Assembly: GCA_023653785.1 (NCBI GenBank)
Contig: JAMKCH010012450.1
Location: forward strand, 26,839-90,838
Reading direction: 5' to 3'
Length of the DNA: 64,000 nucleotides
Source: Ophioderma brevispina
Lineage: Eukaryota; Echinodermata; Ophiuroidea; Amphilepidida; Ophiodermatidae
Shown here: positions 1 through 11,734 of the stretch, piece by piece
Position numbering within the stretch: the stretch's first letter is position 1
Layout of the letters: the number at the start of each line of letters is the position of its first letter
The notes under the pieces: model-generated
The model's database searches: none
The model's input: the letters and a program-made list of their open reading frames with translations, nothing else
What the model was told of the DNA's origin: nothing
Translations under genes and position numbers: made by a program

Positions 1-930
1 ATTGGACTTAACGGAGAGCTGGAAAATGCTACGTTTTATGTCCGTCCCATGATTAAATAGTGCCACCTCGAGAAAATAACCTCACTTGACTTGCCCGAAC
101 TATTTAAACAACTAATGGATGAAGCGTAAACGAACAGTGTTGCTATTTCCCGGCTATTCACATTGGAAGGCCCGTTTCCAGCAGCCCGTTGAATTATTAC
201 GGGGATCCCCGTATAATAATTATTCTAGTAACAAAATTCCTCTTTGTGACACATAGACATTTTCGAGCTTAACCATTCACAGGTATAGTTTAACTAGTCC
301 AGTTACCAATGCAACCGTGTAAAAATCGTCCAATATTTTGAAAAATTGGGGGCGCCCTCAAAAAATGGTTCTAATATTGCTTTAATCTGTACCTTCATTT
401 GAATTCAATAATCTTAATTTTCCTGATGTTTGCTTTTGTTACGCTCTGAATATGTTTTTTTTTCTATACTTAATTTTATTTTTATGCTATTTTGACACTC
501 TGGAATTTAAAATTAAAAGAGGAAAAAAAATTATGAATCCCTAAATTATCAGTATATCAATCGTGAAATCATGTCTCAAATATTTCGAGACCCTCTTTCC
601 TATGAACTAACCAGATGCATAAGGGACTTAATGCCTAACTCTTCAACGCGGCAATAAGCACTGCATCCCAAAACCTTGAAGATGTGGACACTAGGCCATT
701 TATGGAGAACTTATTTGGGCCGCTTAAGAAAGGTCCCTTAACAACAGCGCTCCAATTTTTCTGAATTTTATGCTTTACGTTTGTTATTATGAGTCGGTTT
801 ATACGATTTGTGTAATTTAAGATTATGTTCAAAGTGGAAAATAAATGTAATTGAAATGTTCAGAGTTTGTGTGTGTGTGTTTTGATTGTTATTTAAAATT
901 TGCAACAAAAATATATATATAGTTTCTCAA
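1..930. other. No gene recognised; small GC-rich palindrome
   Basis: No coding exon or known element is recognised. The one structured spot is an imperfect palindrome at 193-220 with core ACGGGGATCCCCGT flanked by ATTATT on both sides; it could be a short hairpin or a MITE remnant. AT-rich homopolymers fill 450-540. Confidence 0.4.
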
Positions 931-933
931 AGT

Positions 934-1220
934 CGAAGGGCTACGTCCGGGCATGTATTTTAAAGTTACATAATCAAGGTGACCAAAGTCGGGTGTAATA
1001 TAGATATATATATATATATAGCATTAACTTTGTTGAACAGAGGAAGCGTAAACACCCGCCCAGAAGCTGCTGGTTACTTTCGAAGGGCTACGTCGGCAGG
1101 TATTGTAAAGTTACATATCGTTGACCCAAAGTCGGGGTATATATATATGGATAGGTGATATTATAACTTTTGTGACAGAGGAAGCGTGAAACAACCCCCA
1201 GAGTTGCTGGTACTTGGTCA
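934..1220. repeat. Two-copy tandem repeat, period about 147 bp
   Basis: Two successive units begin CGAAGGGCTACGTC at 934 and 1081. Both continue with a TAAAGTTACAT block, a CCAAAGTCGGG block, a TA-dinucleotide run, then CAGAGGAAGCGT and a GCTGGT block. The copies have diverged by substitutions and small indels, mostly in the TA run. No coding potential is evident. Confidence 0.75.
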
Positions 1221-1320
1221 CTACTACTATTATATATATAAATATATCTTAATAATATATAGGATATTATATAGTATATAAATAATATATAACACAATAT
1301 ATTCAGTAAAATATCAACAC
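988..1320. repeat. TA-rich microsatellites
   Basis: Runs of TA and TATAA occur at about 1002-1020, 1138-1150 and 1230-1310. They overlap the tandem repeat and the stretch after it. This is simple-sequence DNA; ORFs across it are not credible genes. Confidence 0.8.
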
Positions 1321-1349
1321 ACATGTAAGTAAGGGGTCATATTGTCCGG

Positions 1350-1905
1350 TGGGGGAGTAAATGCTTGATCCACAAATTTTTGGGCATCGCCCTTCGTCAG
1401 GAGAATGACGCTAACAATAAGCTGCGGGTTGTGTATATAGCTGAAACCCTGGATTACCCATTGCGCCTGGATTACCCATTGCGCAACATTTCTTTTCTCC
1501 ATCTGACCCACGATGGTCCGGCTCCATATTCAAATACTGGGCGGTTGTCCTCTCTGTGCTGGTTCTGATCATTCGAGGAAAAAAACTGAACAATGGTTAT
1601 TCATAACTCGGAACATTGCATCCTAAAGGACTTAATGTCAGCTTCAACGCTTCTTAAATATACAGCCTCACTGCAAATCGTAGTTTTCTTGTAACTGTCA
1701 TTCGGAAGTCTGCATTGGTGGTCCTAAACGTATTCCGTAGTTTCATTTTCTATCACGTTACTGTGTTTACATTTTTTTATGCCGTGTTATTCTCCTTCTC
1801 TCACGTCCGGGTTTCAGCTACATATACCACCCGCATCTTATTGTTAGCGTCATTCTCCTGACGAAGGGCGATGCCGCAACATGTTGTAAAGCATTTACTT
1901 CCACG
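1350..1905. repeat. Foldback element with about 100-bp arms
   Basis: The left arm (about 1354-1452) contains GGAGTAAATGCTT, GGCATCGCCCTTCGTCAGGA, GACGCTAACAATAAG and GCTGAAACCC in that order. The same blocks occur reversed and complemented at about 1806-1903. The arms enclose about 350 bp. Inside the left arm, ATTACCCATTGCGCCTGG/ATTACCCATTGCGCAACA is a direct duplication. It is a non-autonomous inverted-repeat element; the superfamily is unknown. Confidence 0.75.
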
Positions 1906-1986
1906 GCACTTGTGATTACTTTAGCGTGTTTGTTTATAGTAACTGAATATCTTGTGTTATACTTTATGGCCCGACGCCAGGCCGCT

Positions 1987-2112
1987 GTTTTGTATATATA
2001 TATATATACTATATATATATAATAATATACTATATATTATAATATATCTATATCTATATATCTACTATATCTACTAATATATATATATCTATAGTATATA
2101 TATATATTAATA
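1987..2112. repeat. TA microsatellite
   Basis: About 125 bp of almost pure T/A with TATATA, TATAATAT and ATCTATAT variants. Confidence 0.85.
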
Positions 2113-4110
2113 TTTGGCATAAATCAATGTTTCCTGCCCGCCCCGAATGTCCTGATAAAATTAACATTAGTTTTAATCCTTTCTTTCACTATTATCTCCC
2201 TCTCATTAACTTAACGACGTTGTGATTTCAGGTTGCTTAGTACAGATGCTTAAGAGACATAGTTCTAACATCTTGCTTCTTGCGTGGAAAGTTTGGCCTA
2301 GTTCTTATGCATCTGTACCCGCTTAAACCTGGAATGTAATGGTCGTAATTGACTGACCCATATGTCTGTCAATCCAAGCTTGCTTCTCCTCCTTATCCCT
2401 GCTCGTTTCACTTTTCTAACAAGGCTAAATCGCTGTCCAAAGTATATGTATTCCTCTACTTCCTCTACGTGGCTACCGCTGACAATACCTATCTTGTGTG
2501 TACAATGATAGGCTTGTCATTATCCCCGTGGGGCCACTTGTATGCAAAGGTGTATATGATGCTTGAACAAGAAAACGCGTAAAAGGGTCTCCTTTTTTCC
2601 AACAGGTATTTACGCGCGTACCTTGATAAGGGTCAAACATGGCAAATATGGAGAAAAAAAGATTATGTTTTTTCGTACCCTGAAATTGTTTGATTACCAA
2701 GATCAAAATCAAAATCAAAAATACTCATAATTTGGAATAAAGCAACATGAGCAAAGCCAGATAATAAGGTATATTATAGAACACATGCATTGCGTAAACT
2801 TATTTTAGGATCACAAAAACTGGAAAAAAAGAACTTGTTTATGTAAGCAAAAACAGACAAGAATGCTTGTTTTATGGTAAATTTTTTTTTGTCGGATGGA
2901 AATACTTGTTGGGTGCATTTCGGAAGTCCATGTTCACCGGCCTCATATCCACCCTGAATACAACTGGCCCCTCCGGGCATTCTCTTAGTTTTCTGCAGTC
3001 CATCTGATGCCGCACTTCATACTCCCACAGCGATCGCTCCTTAGCATAATTTCCTTTTATTTCGATTTTTCTTCTCTTATTATATATATCATCTGTAAAT
3101 CCAACTGTTTTAACTGTCTCTATGATTTTGATATTCTTTGTTTCCAATGAAGGAACCGAATGCTTTTCGAGGCAATGCCGTAAACAATTTTGGGTGGATT
3201 GTAATTACCCTTTCCTCACCCCCTTCTTTGATGTACATTTATAGAAGCATTGCCAAAAAAATATATGATGCCACAAGGCTTGTGAAATTGATTTATATAA
3301 TTAACATCATAACAATAAGTGTTACTGTAGGGTAAGATTTATTTTAACATTACTTGTGTTAGTTCGGGAGGCAGCCTCATATAGAACAACAGTATGGGCG
3401 CGAAAGTCCATAAACCAGGGTGTCATAGTTTTTCAAGAATCCACCGGTGCAACCTTGGCAACCCGTTGGGCATTTGGAGATATTGAGGTCACAGGTCGCA
3501 TAAGGGGATTAAATTTCAAACACATCATAAAGTTAGAAGTATCGCAAATTATTCCGGAAGTGTAACAGGAGTAAATAGTCAATAGTGGCCGTTGTTGTAC
3601 AATGGATAATTAACGACGCTGATATGTGCAAAATAGTGAAGGATAAAAAAAATAAACAATCGTTTTGACAGGGTTCAAATTGTTCATAACTTGTGACACG
3701 AGGATTCTGAAAAGGTGAGTACCGGTATGCTATATCTAAGATGCCACCTTGAGGAGTAAATATGACTGACACTTAAACAACCCTATATATTGTCTATGTG
3801 CCCTTGAACCGTATTACTTCATAGCAACTAATATCTAGATACGGGTACTTAAATCTGAGGTATAGCCACATCAAACTATAATTTTTTAAAAGCTTTACCT
3901 TTTACAAGAAATGGACCATAACTTATTTATATGAAGCTTTTAGCAATTGGACTCCCTGTAAAAAATAGTTTTGGATCATTTGACATGTTTTGACCTGTAT
4001 ACCTTGTTAATTAGGCATCATACGGATACATACCATTGATTTTATTTACACCTTTGGACTGGGGGAAGACCTTGTGACTTCAAACTTGTTGAAAGCATTT
4101 AGAATTTCAG
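2113..4110. other. No supported gene; one unassigned minus-strand ORF
   Basis: The stretch is AT-rich without recognised repeats. A 91-codon open frame on the minus strand (3147-2872) has a mixed, non-repetitive composition, including SLWEYEVRHQMD, but no family is recognised and no splice context is clear. It may be chance or a degraded fragment. Confidence 0.3.
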
Positions 4111-4124
4111 TGGGAGATTTGGGG

Positions 4125-4520
4125 AGAGCGTGGCCCTACCGGTTAGGGTGCTTGCCTCTGGCGGCAAATTACCATAAAAATTCCCGGGGTTCGAATCCCG
4201 GTGGGGTCGTGGCACTTGCTGGGTGTATTCGGGTACTACAAATTTCTGGATTTGATCTGTTACCAGCTATGATTAAATACCGAATACCAACGCTCTCCTC
4301 CTGGTTTCACTTGGATTGGGCAAATGGATCATGAAAAGCATCCCGTCCTTCGGAGGGACGTTAAGCCGTCGGTTCCGTTTAAACACAGAGTCACAACTGT
4401 ACCTGTACATCGCAGGTCAGTGTCGATAAGAGTCGGGTGGTAAACGCCCTGACTGTTCCAATCCGCCCCACCTCAAATAGCGTCCCTGTTAGGAGCGGCC
4501 GTATCATGGATCCACGCGGC
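4125..4520 (+). mobile_element. tRNA-derived SINE
   Basis: A tRNA-like head lies at about 4127-4209. It has an A-box-like segment (ACCGGTTAGGGTGCTTGCC) and a B box (GGTTCGAATCCC) inside a short stem with CCCGG pairing. The body at about 4335-4375 carries CCTTCGGAGGGACGTTAAGC, which resembles the conserved central domains of metazoan SINE superfamilies; naming the domain is inference. A real tRNA gene is unlikely because the head has no acceptor-stem closure and continues into SINE body. Confidence 0.7.
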
Positions 4521-4922
4521 CCGGATAAAAAGCAAACTAGCTGAACAAATCCCTGACACCACCACAAAGCAATTACCAATGACTTGTGATACGAGCAAAC
4601 AAACAAAAGAAATTTCATCCCCTTATCAACATTGACTTATTAACTCAAATTGTCCCAAGGGTCCAAGGTGGCAAACCTGTTTGGATTCGTCCCTAAGACA
4701 CCCGTTCTTAAATTTGAAGCAATAACAATGCATTAGTACTCACTTGACGCTTTTTCCAAACTATCTATGTAGAAGTGATTAAAATAACAGATTCAGTATG
4801 AAAGGTTTACCAAACAGAGCAAAGCTCGATATAATTAGGCCACCATAAAGCAATCTAAAGCTTAGGCTCCAACTAAAACGTTTAATGACGCGCTACGGTC
4901 GCTGAAATTTGCAAACCATAAT

Positions 4923-5092
4923 CAAATTTGGGTTGTGACCATAGCACACTGGGTCACTATGGAACCCTGATGATAACTCAGCAGACCTGTACGGAATAAA
5001 CCTGCATAATCTGTCCGTTATTCGTGCAATCTGTTACTTCCTCAGGGTAACTGGTGACCCAGTGTCGCTATTGTCACAACCCATAAATTTGG
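4923..5092. mobile_element. Small MITE with about 36-bp terminal inverted repeats
   Basis: The left end CAAATTTGGGTTGTGACCAT, followed by AGCACACTGGGTCAC, is mirrored at the right end (CACAACCCATAAATTTG preceded by GTGACCCAGTGTCGCTATTG). Total length is about 170 bp with no coding capacity, typical of a deletion-derived DNA-transposon MITE. Confidence 0.8.
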
Positions 5093-5870
5093 ATGGCTGG
5101 TGTTTGATTGTCCTTTGGAAATCACTATTTGAGCTTATTATCAGTCAGCTTAATGGTTTAATGTCGTAAGGTAATAGTTTTACTGGTTAGTTACAATCCT
5201 TTTCTTGAAATAAACCCGTGTTAAAGCTTCTCCGTATTTCTTTTTGATTCCTCCCAAGCAAGCAAAGGTTCCCGGTTGTCAAAACTCATTGAGCTGTGGA
5301 AAAAATTAATAAACGTCAGTTGATTGATAACTAGACCGTCCTATTTTTGTTCTCCATATTACGTTACATTAGAATAAATTTATATAAATTACAATCACTG
5401 TTGATATATAATTATATGACAGGTGCGTATTCATTGGTCACATTAGAGTTCAATTTTTAGAATCAATTGATCTGCATATCATACAAAAGAGTTTAGTAAG
5501 GTTTTTCTTAAAAGAGCATTATTATATATGTTTGGTTTTTATATTGTGGCTGGAAGAAATTGTCATTTACAATCATATAGAAACCGCAGAAATTCTCGGC
5601 ACTTGAAATACATGTTATCAAGTAAAAATTCGCCCGTAGCCAGGATACAGGATTGATTATAGCTGCTTATGGGGGGGTGCGGATTTTACCAAATGTGGAT
5701 CTGTTCCGACACTTTCTTCCCGGCCATTAGATCCAGAATTGTTTTGACGTCACTTCTAATATTTAAAGTCGGGGAAGGAGAAGCGTCTACATACAAATTG
5801 TACAGTATATCCACCATTATGCAGGTCACTGTTATGCAGTTCAATTCGATGGCTATGGATTATATATCCC
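5093..5870. other. No gene recognised
   Basis: AT-rich sequence without a convincing exon. GGGGGGGTGCGGATTTTACC at about 5669 resembles the G-run starts of other repeats here (7.2 and 13.6 kb), so a degenerate repeat may begin there. Confidence 0.35.
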
Positions 5871-5894
5871 TAACGTACCTTGAGAAAAATCTGA

Positions 5895-5985
5895 CGATCA
5901 CCGCAAAAAAGGAGGTAGCGGTAGATCTAGGAGCAATTTCCCCCAACCCAAGACAGGGGTCCGCTCCGTGATTTTTTTCAAAAGT
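5895..5985. repeat. Dispersed repeat shared with 18007-18085
   Basis: The order ACCGCAAAAAAGGAGGTAGC, AAGACAGGGGTC, CGCTCCGTGATTTTT recurs near 18007-18085 as ACCGCAAAAAGGGAGGTATC, AAGACATGGGTC, GCCTCGTGATTTTT. The two copies share one orientation and are diverged. Confidence 0.6.
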
Positions 5986-6456
5986 GCATTTAAATGCAGT
6001 TAAGGGACGTCAGGGATATACTCTATGCATTGGTACCAACCAAACCTGACCTAACTGGGTACATATATACATTTCCTTTAGAAAAAGGGACTTTGGGGGA
6101 ACTAAGCCCCTTTTGCTAATTTTGGGGGTGCGTCGTCCCCGCCAGCTCCAGGTCCTGTGTCTCTGCAGCTTTTATATATGTTGTCAAATTTGACTACCAG
6201 GTGTCAGATAGGCCATCTTATAAGTACCGTTTACACTTAAAACTTTTTATTTCTTAGTAATTTAATTAAACATTTTGAGTCACAATTACAAAGCACACTG
6301 ATCATTTTTGAGTGTACATCCTATGTAAATTGTACAGGATCTCAATGCGGGCAAATATGATATTTCTTTAAAATAGAGTTTTACGCAGATATCTATGTAA
6401 AATGGAAATATAGGGGCGCTATAACATATAAATCATGCCCTTAAGGCCTATACTCT

Positions 6457-6644
6457 GTTCGATCTCAATTTTGGGGTGACGTCACTGCGAGTGTTAGGTT
6501 TGCACCCGGGAAACATGCACACACGTCGACCTTGTAATTGCAGCATTTACGCACGCGAACAAAGGCGACGCAATCCAAACGCTAGAGCGAATGCGTCACC
6601 TAGGGGGTGACGTCATGACGTCACCCCCAAACTCGAGACCGAAC
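6457..6644. mobile_element. MITE with inverted ends carrying CRE-like TGACGTCA sites
   Basis: The left end GTTCGATCTCAATTTTGGGG is mirrored by the right end CCCCCAAACTCGAGACCGAAC (first 20 positions compared). Just inside are GGTGACGTCAC on the left and GTGACGTCATGACGTCAC on the right, which contain cAMP-response-element-type octamers. The length of 188 bp excludes a transposase. Any regulatory role is inference. Confidence 0.75.
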
Positions 6645-7190
6645 AAAGTTTATATGGCAAGATTTCCGCAATGGATTTGTCTCTTTGGTAATAGCTCTCT
6701 ACTTATATTACTTGTTAAAATTGTGTCCCCACTGCTTAAAATTGTTCTAAAAATAAAAGAAACAATTTGCATGGTTTGAAACGACTGAGTAGTAGCATTT
6801 GGGAATACCATTCATTAGTGTATGCTCTAATATTGGGTCACCCTCGGAACCCTATAAAGATGGTGGTTAGTATTGGTTACTTATGACAATCAAATGTACC
6901 CCAGTGTCTTGCAACGCGTGTACTTCATGAATGCCTCCAAAATATTATCATTAGATAATTTAAATATTCGAACTCTAATTGTACTTACGCTCGCTGTGGA
7001 AAAAGGGAACATCCAAACGGAACCATGAAAATTAATCTGTGAACATTAAATAATATCATTAGTGAAATTTATATGACAAAGGGCTATGTGATTTATACTA
7101 TTTACTGCCATAATCGCCGTCGACATGTGTGTTAGATACTCTTGCTGTGCGAGCCGACTTGAAGGGTAGATGTTTCATTTTGAAGTCCCC
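6645..7190. other. No gene recognised
   Basis: AT-rich DNA with no repeat or exon that I can recognise. Confidence 0.4.
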
Positions 7191-7440
7191 GGCAGGGCCG
7201 TACGCAGGATTTATTGGGGGTTGCTGGACTTCGAAAAAGTGTACCTTCTTTGGTCAAAGTGGACCTAACCCCCTAAAATGGTCCTTTTTTGGATTTTTGA
7301 ACATCTCATCACCAAAAAGTGGACTTTCTTGTTAAAATTTATATAACTTTTGGACCTTTTTATTAAAAAAAAATCAAAGCAAAATTGGAACCGCAACCCC
7401 CCCCCCCCCCCCCCCCCCCGGCCGCGTACGCGGCCTGGTC
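7191..7440. mobile_element. Non-autonomous element with G-run and C-run ends
   Basis: It starts GGCAGGGCCGTACGCAGGAT then TTATTGGGGG, and ends with a C run of over 20 bases followed by GGCCGCGTACGCGGCCTGG, giving roughly inverted ends around GGCCGTACGC. The interior repeats AAGTGGAC and TTTTGGACC. The elements at 13603-14068 and probably 5.65-6.15 kb share the GGGGGTGCG and GCGGACC vocabulary. Confidence 0.6.
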
Positions 7441-7442
7441 CC

Positions 7443-7572
7443 AGGTATGCAAATGAGGTATTGTCATTTATTCCGTCAAACGCTAATTCACCACATCATA
7501 CATTGCATGATAGAATCAATTTTAATTCCTCATTTGCATACTTGGGATTTCTAAATGAAACCTTGAAGGCGT
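7443..7572. repeat. Dispersed repeat shared with 44217-44335
   Basis: The blocks ATTTATTCCGTCAAACGCTA, ACATCATACA, CCTCATTTGCATACTTG and AAATGAAA occur in the same order and orientation at 44222-44335. GGTATGCAAATGAGGTATT at the left and CCTCATTTGCATAC at the right form inverted ends, suggesting a small MITE. Confidence 0.65.
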
Positions 7573-7689
7573 CCCCTATAGGCATTTTACCAAACAAGTT
7601 TGTTGACAATCATATACGACTTATTAATTAAGAACAAAATCAGAGAGAAGTGGGCAATATAAGTACACTAGCATGACGAGAGTACACAA

Positions 7690-7980
7690 ATATTGACTGC
7701 TCATGAGGGAATAGTGAAATTTATTATACCTCATGAATATTCATGAACATAATCATGCTATTTCATTGGCTGATTCCTATTACGCGTGCTATTTCCCTAG
7801 GGAAATAGATTGAACTGTTTCCCTACAACCTCGTCCCCAGAGTCACAGTGAGGTGAAATATATCGGGGAAATAGGGCACACTGTTTTCCCTTGGTACTGG
7901 CTACGGGTCTTCGGGTTCGGGATGATAGGCCCGTAGCCAGTACCTCGGGCAAATAGTGTGCGCTATTTCCCCTCTAACCC
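7690..7980. repeat. Foldback region with two palindromes
   Basis: A perfect 20-bp palindrome, CTATTTCCCTAGGGAAATAG, lies at 7789-7808. A larger hairpin spans 7864-7972: CGGGGAAATAGGGCACACTG and GGTACTGGCTACGGG on the left pair with CCCGTAGCCAGTACC and CAAATAGTGTGCGCTATTTC on the right, with a loop of only about 15-20 bp. Confidence 0.8.
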
Positions 7981-8224
7981 TGTAGTATTTGTATACTATT
8001 GCCCGACGTGATGTGGAAACTGGAGCCTACTATTCTCACAAGAGCCGAATTAGTAGGCCTACGACCTTTACATCACCAAGGGACTTTAGATTTCATCATT
8101 CCCCGAATCTGGGGTAGTCAATATTTGTTTTATATACCTCATACACAACTCCTTTTGCGTGTTAAGCTTCAAATTTACCTCCATGTCAACGACACCTTTA
8201 CACACATGTACACTTAGACTTTGC

Positions 8225-8395
8225 TACCTGGGGTGCGTGGCTAGACTATACTTGCTGACGCTAGCCTATCAGACTCAAGTCACATTAATTATTAAGTTGT
8301 AAAGTCTCTAGCAATTTGGCCTACAGGCCACGATTTGAGATTAAAATAAACCTTGATTATGATTATTATTATTATTATTATTACCTACTAGTATT
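8225..8395 (+). mobile_element. LINE or SINE 3' end with ATT-repeat tail
   Basis: AAAATAAACCTTGATTATGA at about 8341 runs into (ATT)n at about 8360-8382, the tail form left by CR1/L2-type retroposons. No coding part is recognised upstream. Confidence 0.5.
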
Positions 8396-8436
8396 TCACC
8401 TGGGAGGGTTCTAAACCAAAAAATATAGGCTATATA

Positions 8437-8910
8437 ATGATCTTGATAATGCCGAAACATACTCATACATCTCCCCTACTTCATGAATTACATTGGTTAC
8501 CGGTTTCCCAACGCATTCAATTTCGTACACTGGTGCATGTCTACAAATCTCTGAGAAATTCATCACCTGGTTACCTCTCTTCTCTGTTCAATCTCAGGAA
8601 ATCCACCTATTCCCTCCGCTCCTCAAGTGCACACTGTCTTGTGGTTCAGAAATCTCATAAGCAGGCTGGTGATAGAGCTTTTTCTATTGTTGGGGCCAGG
8701 CTGTGGAATGTGCTACCTTACTCCATCAAGAATGCTTCTACTAAAGCATCATTCACAAAGACTCTCAAAACTCATCTCTTTTCCAAAATATAGTTGCTGT
8801 TTGGGTTCGCTCCATCTATTTGCTTCTGTTTCTCTTTTCTAGCGCCTTGTATCCTTTGGCAATTAGGCGCTTTACAAATCCAGTTATTATTATTATTATT
8901 ATTATCTTTA
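8437..8910 (+). mobile_element. CR1/L2-like LINE, ORF2 C-terminus and 3' tail
   Basis: The open frame at 8437-8793 encodes the typical C-terminal tail of CR1/L2-group reverse-transcriptase polyproteins: LLHELHWLPV near residue 14, SLRSSSAH, GDRAFSIVGARLWNVLP and FTKTLKTHLF just before the stop. After the stop comes GGCAATTAGGCGCTTTACAA and an (ATT)n tail at about 8886-8905, as expected for a 5'-truncated insertion. The reverse-transcriptase core is absent, so it is immobile. Clade assignment is from motif memory, not a search. Confidence 0.85.
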
Positions 8911-10500
8911 GTTGTGCTGGTATGTGTTTCATCATACATTCTTTACGTCTCTTGTGCTTGAAAATAAACTTTATCTTCAAAACATGTTGAACCCGAGGCT
9001 CCTGGGCTGTTCCCGGTTAACTTCTTTAGAAAAGGCACGAACATGCATATTTTCGCTAATAAAAAGCGAGGGAGCTGGCGGACGCTGTTTCGCACGTACC
9101 TACCGAGGTCAAAGTTCCATTTAATCAAAATATTAGAACTGTGCACTTCTACTGTGTTAAAAACATCACACTCGTCATATAAACTACAAACATACTATAG
9201 CCCAAGCTATTTTGGAAGCCATATTAAAAATCTGCAAAAACATCGTACCCGGTCTTTGCGACGGTAAACTTTCTGAACAAACCACATGTATGAGTGACGA
9301 TGTTCTTAGATGGCTAAGGATCATTTCATAACCGAGGGTCGCCTGGCGAAATCAACGAAGAATGTATTTTTCCAACGCTGTAAAGTTCACGTATAATGGG
9401 TTTTGGCGGCAACATTCAAGCGTCCTCCAGAGAGCTCGCTGAATCAAGATCTGCCTTTTATTTATCTATTTTTATGGTACAACCGTAGAACAATAGAAAC
9501 CGGCTTCAACCGGAAAGAACCGGTGGGTGAGATTTGAAGTCGCCCCTTGTCTTCTCGTATTTTCCAACTGAAAGTGGAATCATAAATAAAATAAAGTAGA
9601 AATAAAACCGACGAATGAATTGTAATACTCACAGCAATCCACATGTCCAAACTTGAAAATGAATATGGAACCACGTTGCACGGCGGAACCAGTTGTACTT
9701 CAGTAATCTTTCCATTGCGATAGGTAGGCCACCTTAGAATTGGAACATTTTTAAAGAAAGCAGAATGTACGCCCTCTGTTACGTTTCAACCATATGGGTT
9801 ATACACCACTAACTAAGCTGCCGTAAGATTAATCTTGGGCGGGCTACTTTTTTACACGGTATCTGGTGTTATGACGTCTCGTGGACATCAAAGGTCAGAA
9901 ATACCTTTCAAACACAAATAAATCAGCCTTGCGTACAAGTGATCTGAATTTTATAACAGATTTTAATGATTTGAATCAGATCTATTTGGTTCAAGAATTC
10001 GTTATGTCCAAAACAACATTACATTATATGAACATTACACACAATTTATCAGATTGATACCTAGTGTCCAAAAGAAGCGTTGCAGTTCAACGATGATATG
10101 TCCTCACAAGCGAAGACTCAAAATGACAGCGCATAAGTTCACATAAAAACTCCTCAGGTAATATATTCCATGGGAATCTTCTCAGTCCTGAAGGTAACTT
10201 TTGTCCTGCAGTTCAAGACGACAAGGTTAAATAAGTCCCTCGACGACACTAATAATCCACAGTATATCAGTCCAAGATAATCACCACGATTTCTATCTGT
10301 ACACAACTTGGAATCCTATTTTGATTCCCAGCACTTTTGGCTTCAAAGACGACGGTAGAATAATTACAGCGACTTCGGCTCACATGGAATTATAAGTCCT
10401 GGCACTATGGTACTTTACAGGTCTGCTCACATTGCAGATTAGAACTAGCTATAACTTCAAGCTACTTATTACAACTGCTGCCAGAGAGTCCTTACTCAAT
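8911..10500. other. No gene recognised
   Basis: Several short ORFs overlap on both strands, but none has family motifs or splice context. From about 9900 the sequence is less AT-rich without a recognisable product. Confidence 0.4.
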
Positions 10501-10506
10501 CTCCAT

Positions 10507-11734
10507 TATACACGAATCCGACGGCGACTATGATCGCCCCTACGCCATGGGCGGCGCACTCACCATCCGCCATGACTGGGGGGCATCTTTTGCATTTCTC
10601 GTTATACACCGCGTTTACGTTGTACGTGTTACCACAAAGAAGCGATAATTTTGATCAGTTCTGACGGCAAAAATCAACACTATTTCACTGTTATCCATTT
10701 GTATATCATCATGGGCGGCTCAGGAAAAAAATGTAAATTTCTTGGCTGCACAAATAGCGATAAAAAGTTACAAAAAATGGAAACGAACTGCGTGTGAAAT
10801 TCACTCCCAATGACACATGAAGAATGTGAATGTCTGCAGCCGTACCAGATGCATCGGTTCCCAAATGGAAAAACCACCGAATCTGCAAAGCTTCTAATGA
10901 AGTGGAATGAACTTATTTTATTTTTATTATGTTTTCATATTAGTTTTTTTGGCTTTAAAATACGATTGTTGTTTTCACAAAATTCCATTTTAAAACATGG
11001 TTAAATTTAGTTGCACATGTCACGTACACGTACATCACTAGGGGCCTACATGTACAGTAAAAACCAAAACAATCATCGTATCCATTTCAGTCTAAATACC
11101 ACATTGTAACTCGCCGGTCATTTTCACGTGTACTGATAGTCCAGGCGTAGCACATTCCATGCACAAAGGAGACTAATTTTGTTCAGATCTCCGAAATCGA
11201 TCACATGGGCACGGAAGCGTCCTTCTAAAACATCAACAACCCGCATCGGAAGATGTCACGTTTTTCAGCAAATACGATCGGCCTTTGGGAACTATTCAAT
11301 TTTCACGTACACGGAATATATCAACATTCTGTTGTTACTTTATTTTTGTGTGGATGTTTGAATTTTACGAAAAATGATTTTTCTCACGCGGCTGTTATTA
11401 CCAATTTTTAACACGTATTCTAATCATAAGCGTTCATTTCTCAGTCATGCAAAGTGGGCGAGATAGCGCCTTCAATTTTTACAACAACAGTAAGACACTT
11501 GCCCTGGAATTCCAGTTTAGGCCAGTCCCTGACATCATCCTTCCATAAATCCATGGAAATAAACGGTGAAAATTGTTAAAAATTGCGAAAAAGGTAGGTT
11601 GTAAATTCGTTAAGCTCGTAAAAAGGCAATATGCGGCGTGTGTGTACTGTGTGTTTGGTGGTCAGGATGCCCCCCAGTAATGGCGGCGACGTAGAGGGTG
11701 TCCTTTCGAGGCTTCCCCGTCGGATTCGTGTATA
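10507..11734 (+). mobile_element. 1.2-kb inverted-repeat element containing a THAP-like ORF
   Basis: The left end TATACACGAATCCGACGGCG and the inner block GCCATGACTGGGGGGCATC (about 10571) are matched inverted on the right: GGATGCCCCCCAGTAATGGC at about 11667 and CCGTCGGATTCGTGTATA ending about 11734. The arms are about 85 bp with a variable middle. The interior includes a candidate THAP domain at 10711. DNA-binding THAP domains occur in P-element-type transposases, so a P-like transposon remnant is plausible. No catalytic region is recognised. Confidence 0.65.
10711..10920 (+). pseudogene. THAP-like zinc-finger N-terminus with in-frame stop
   Basis: An ATG in good context (ATCATGG) opens a frame starting MGGSGKKCKFLGC, the N-terminal C-X4-C of a THAP-type zinc finger. 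The same frame meets TGA at 10795 and stays open after it (10810-11004), with MHRFPNGKTTESAKLLMKWN, resembling the THAP HRFP block and its following helix. The later C-X2-H pair and AVPTIF-type end were not found and probably lie in another exon or are lost. The spacing between the CxxxxC and HRFP blocks is longer than usual. The ORF sits inside inverted repeats, so it probably belongs to a transposon rather than a host gene. Confidence 0.4.

Noticed and set aside
4127..4209. A functional tRNA gene
   Set aside because: A and B boxes are present but the cloverleaf ends do not close and SINE body follows; the same holds at 33936.
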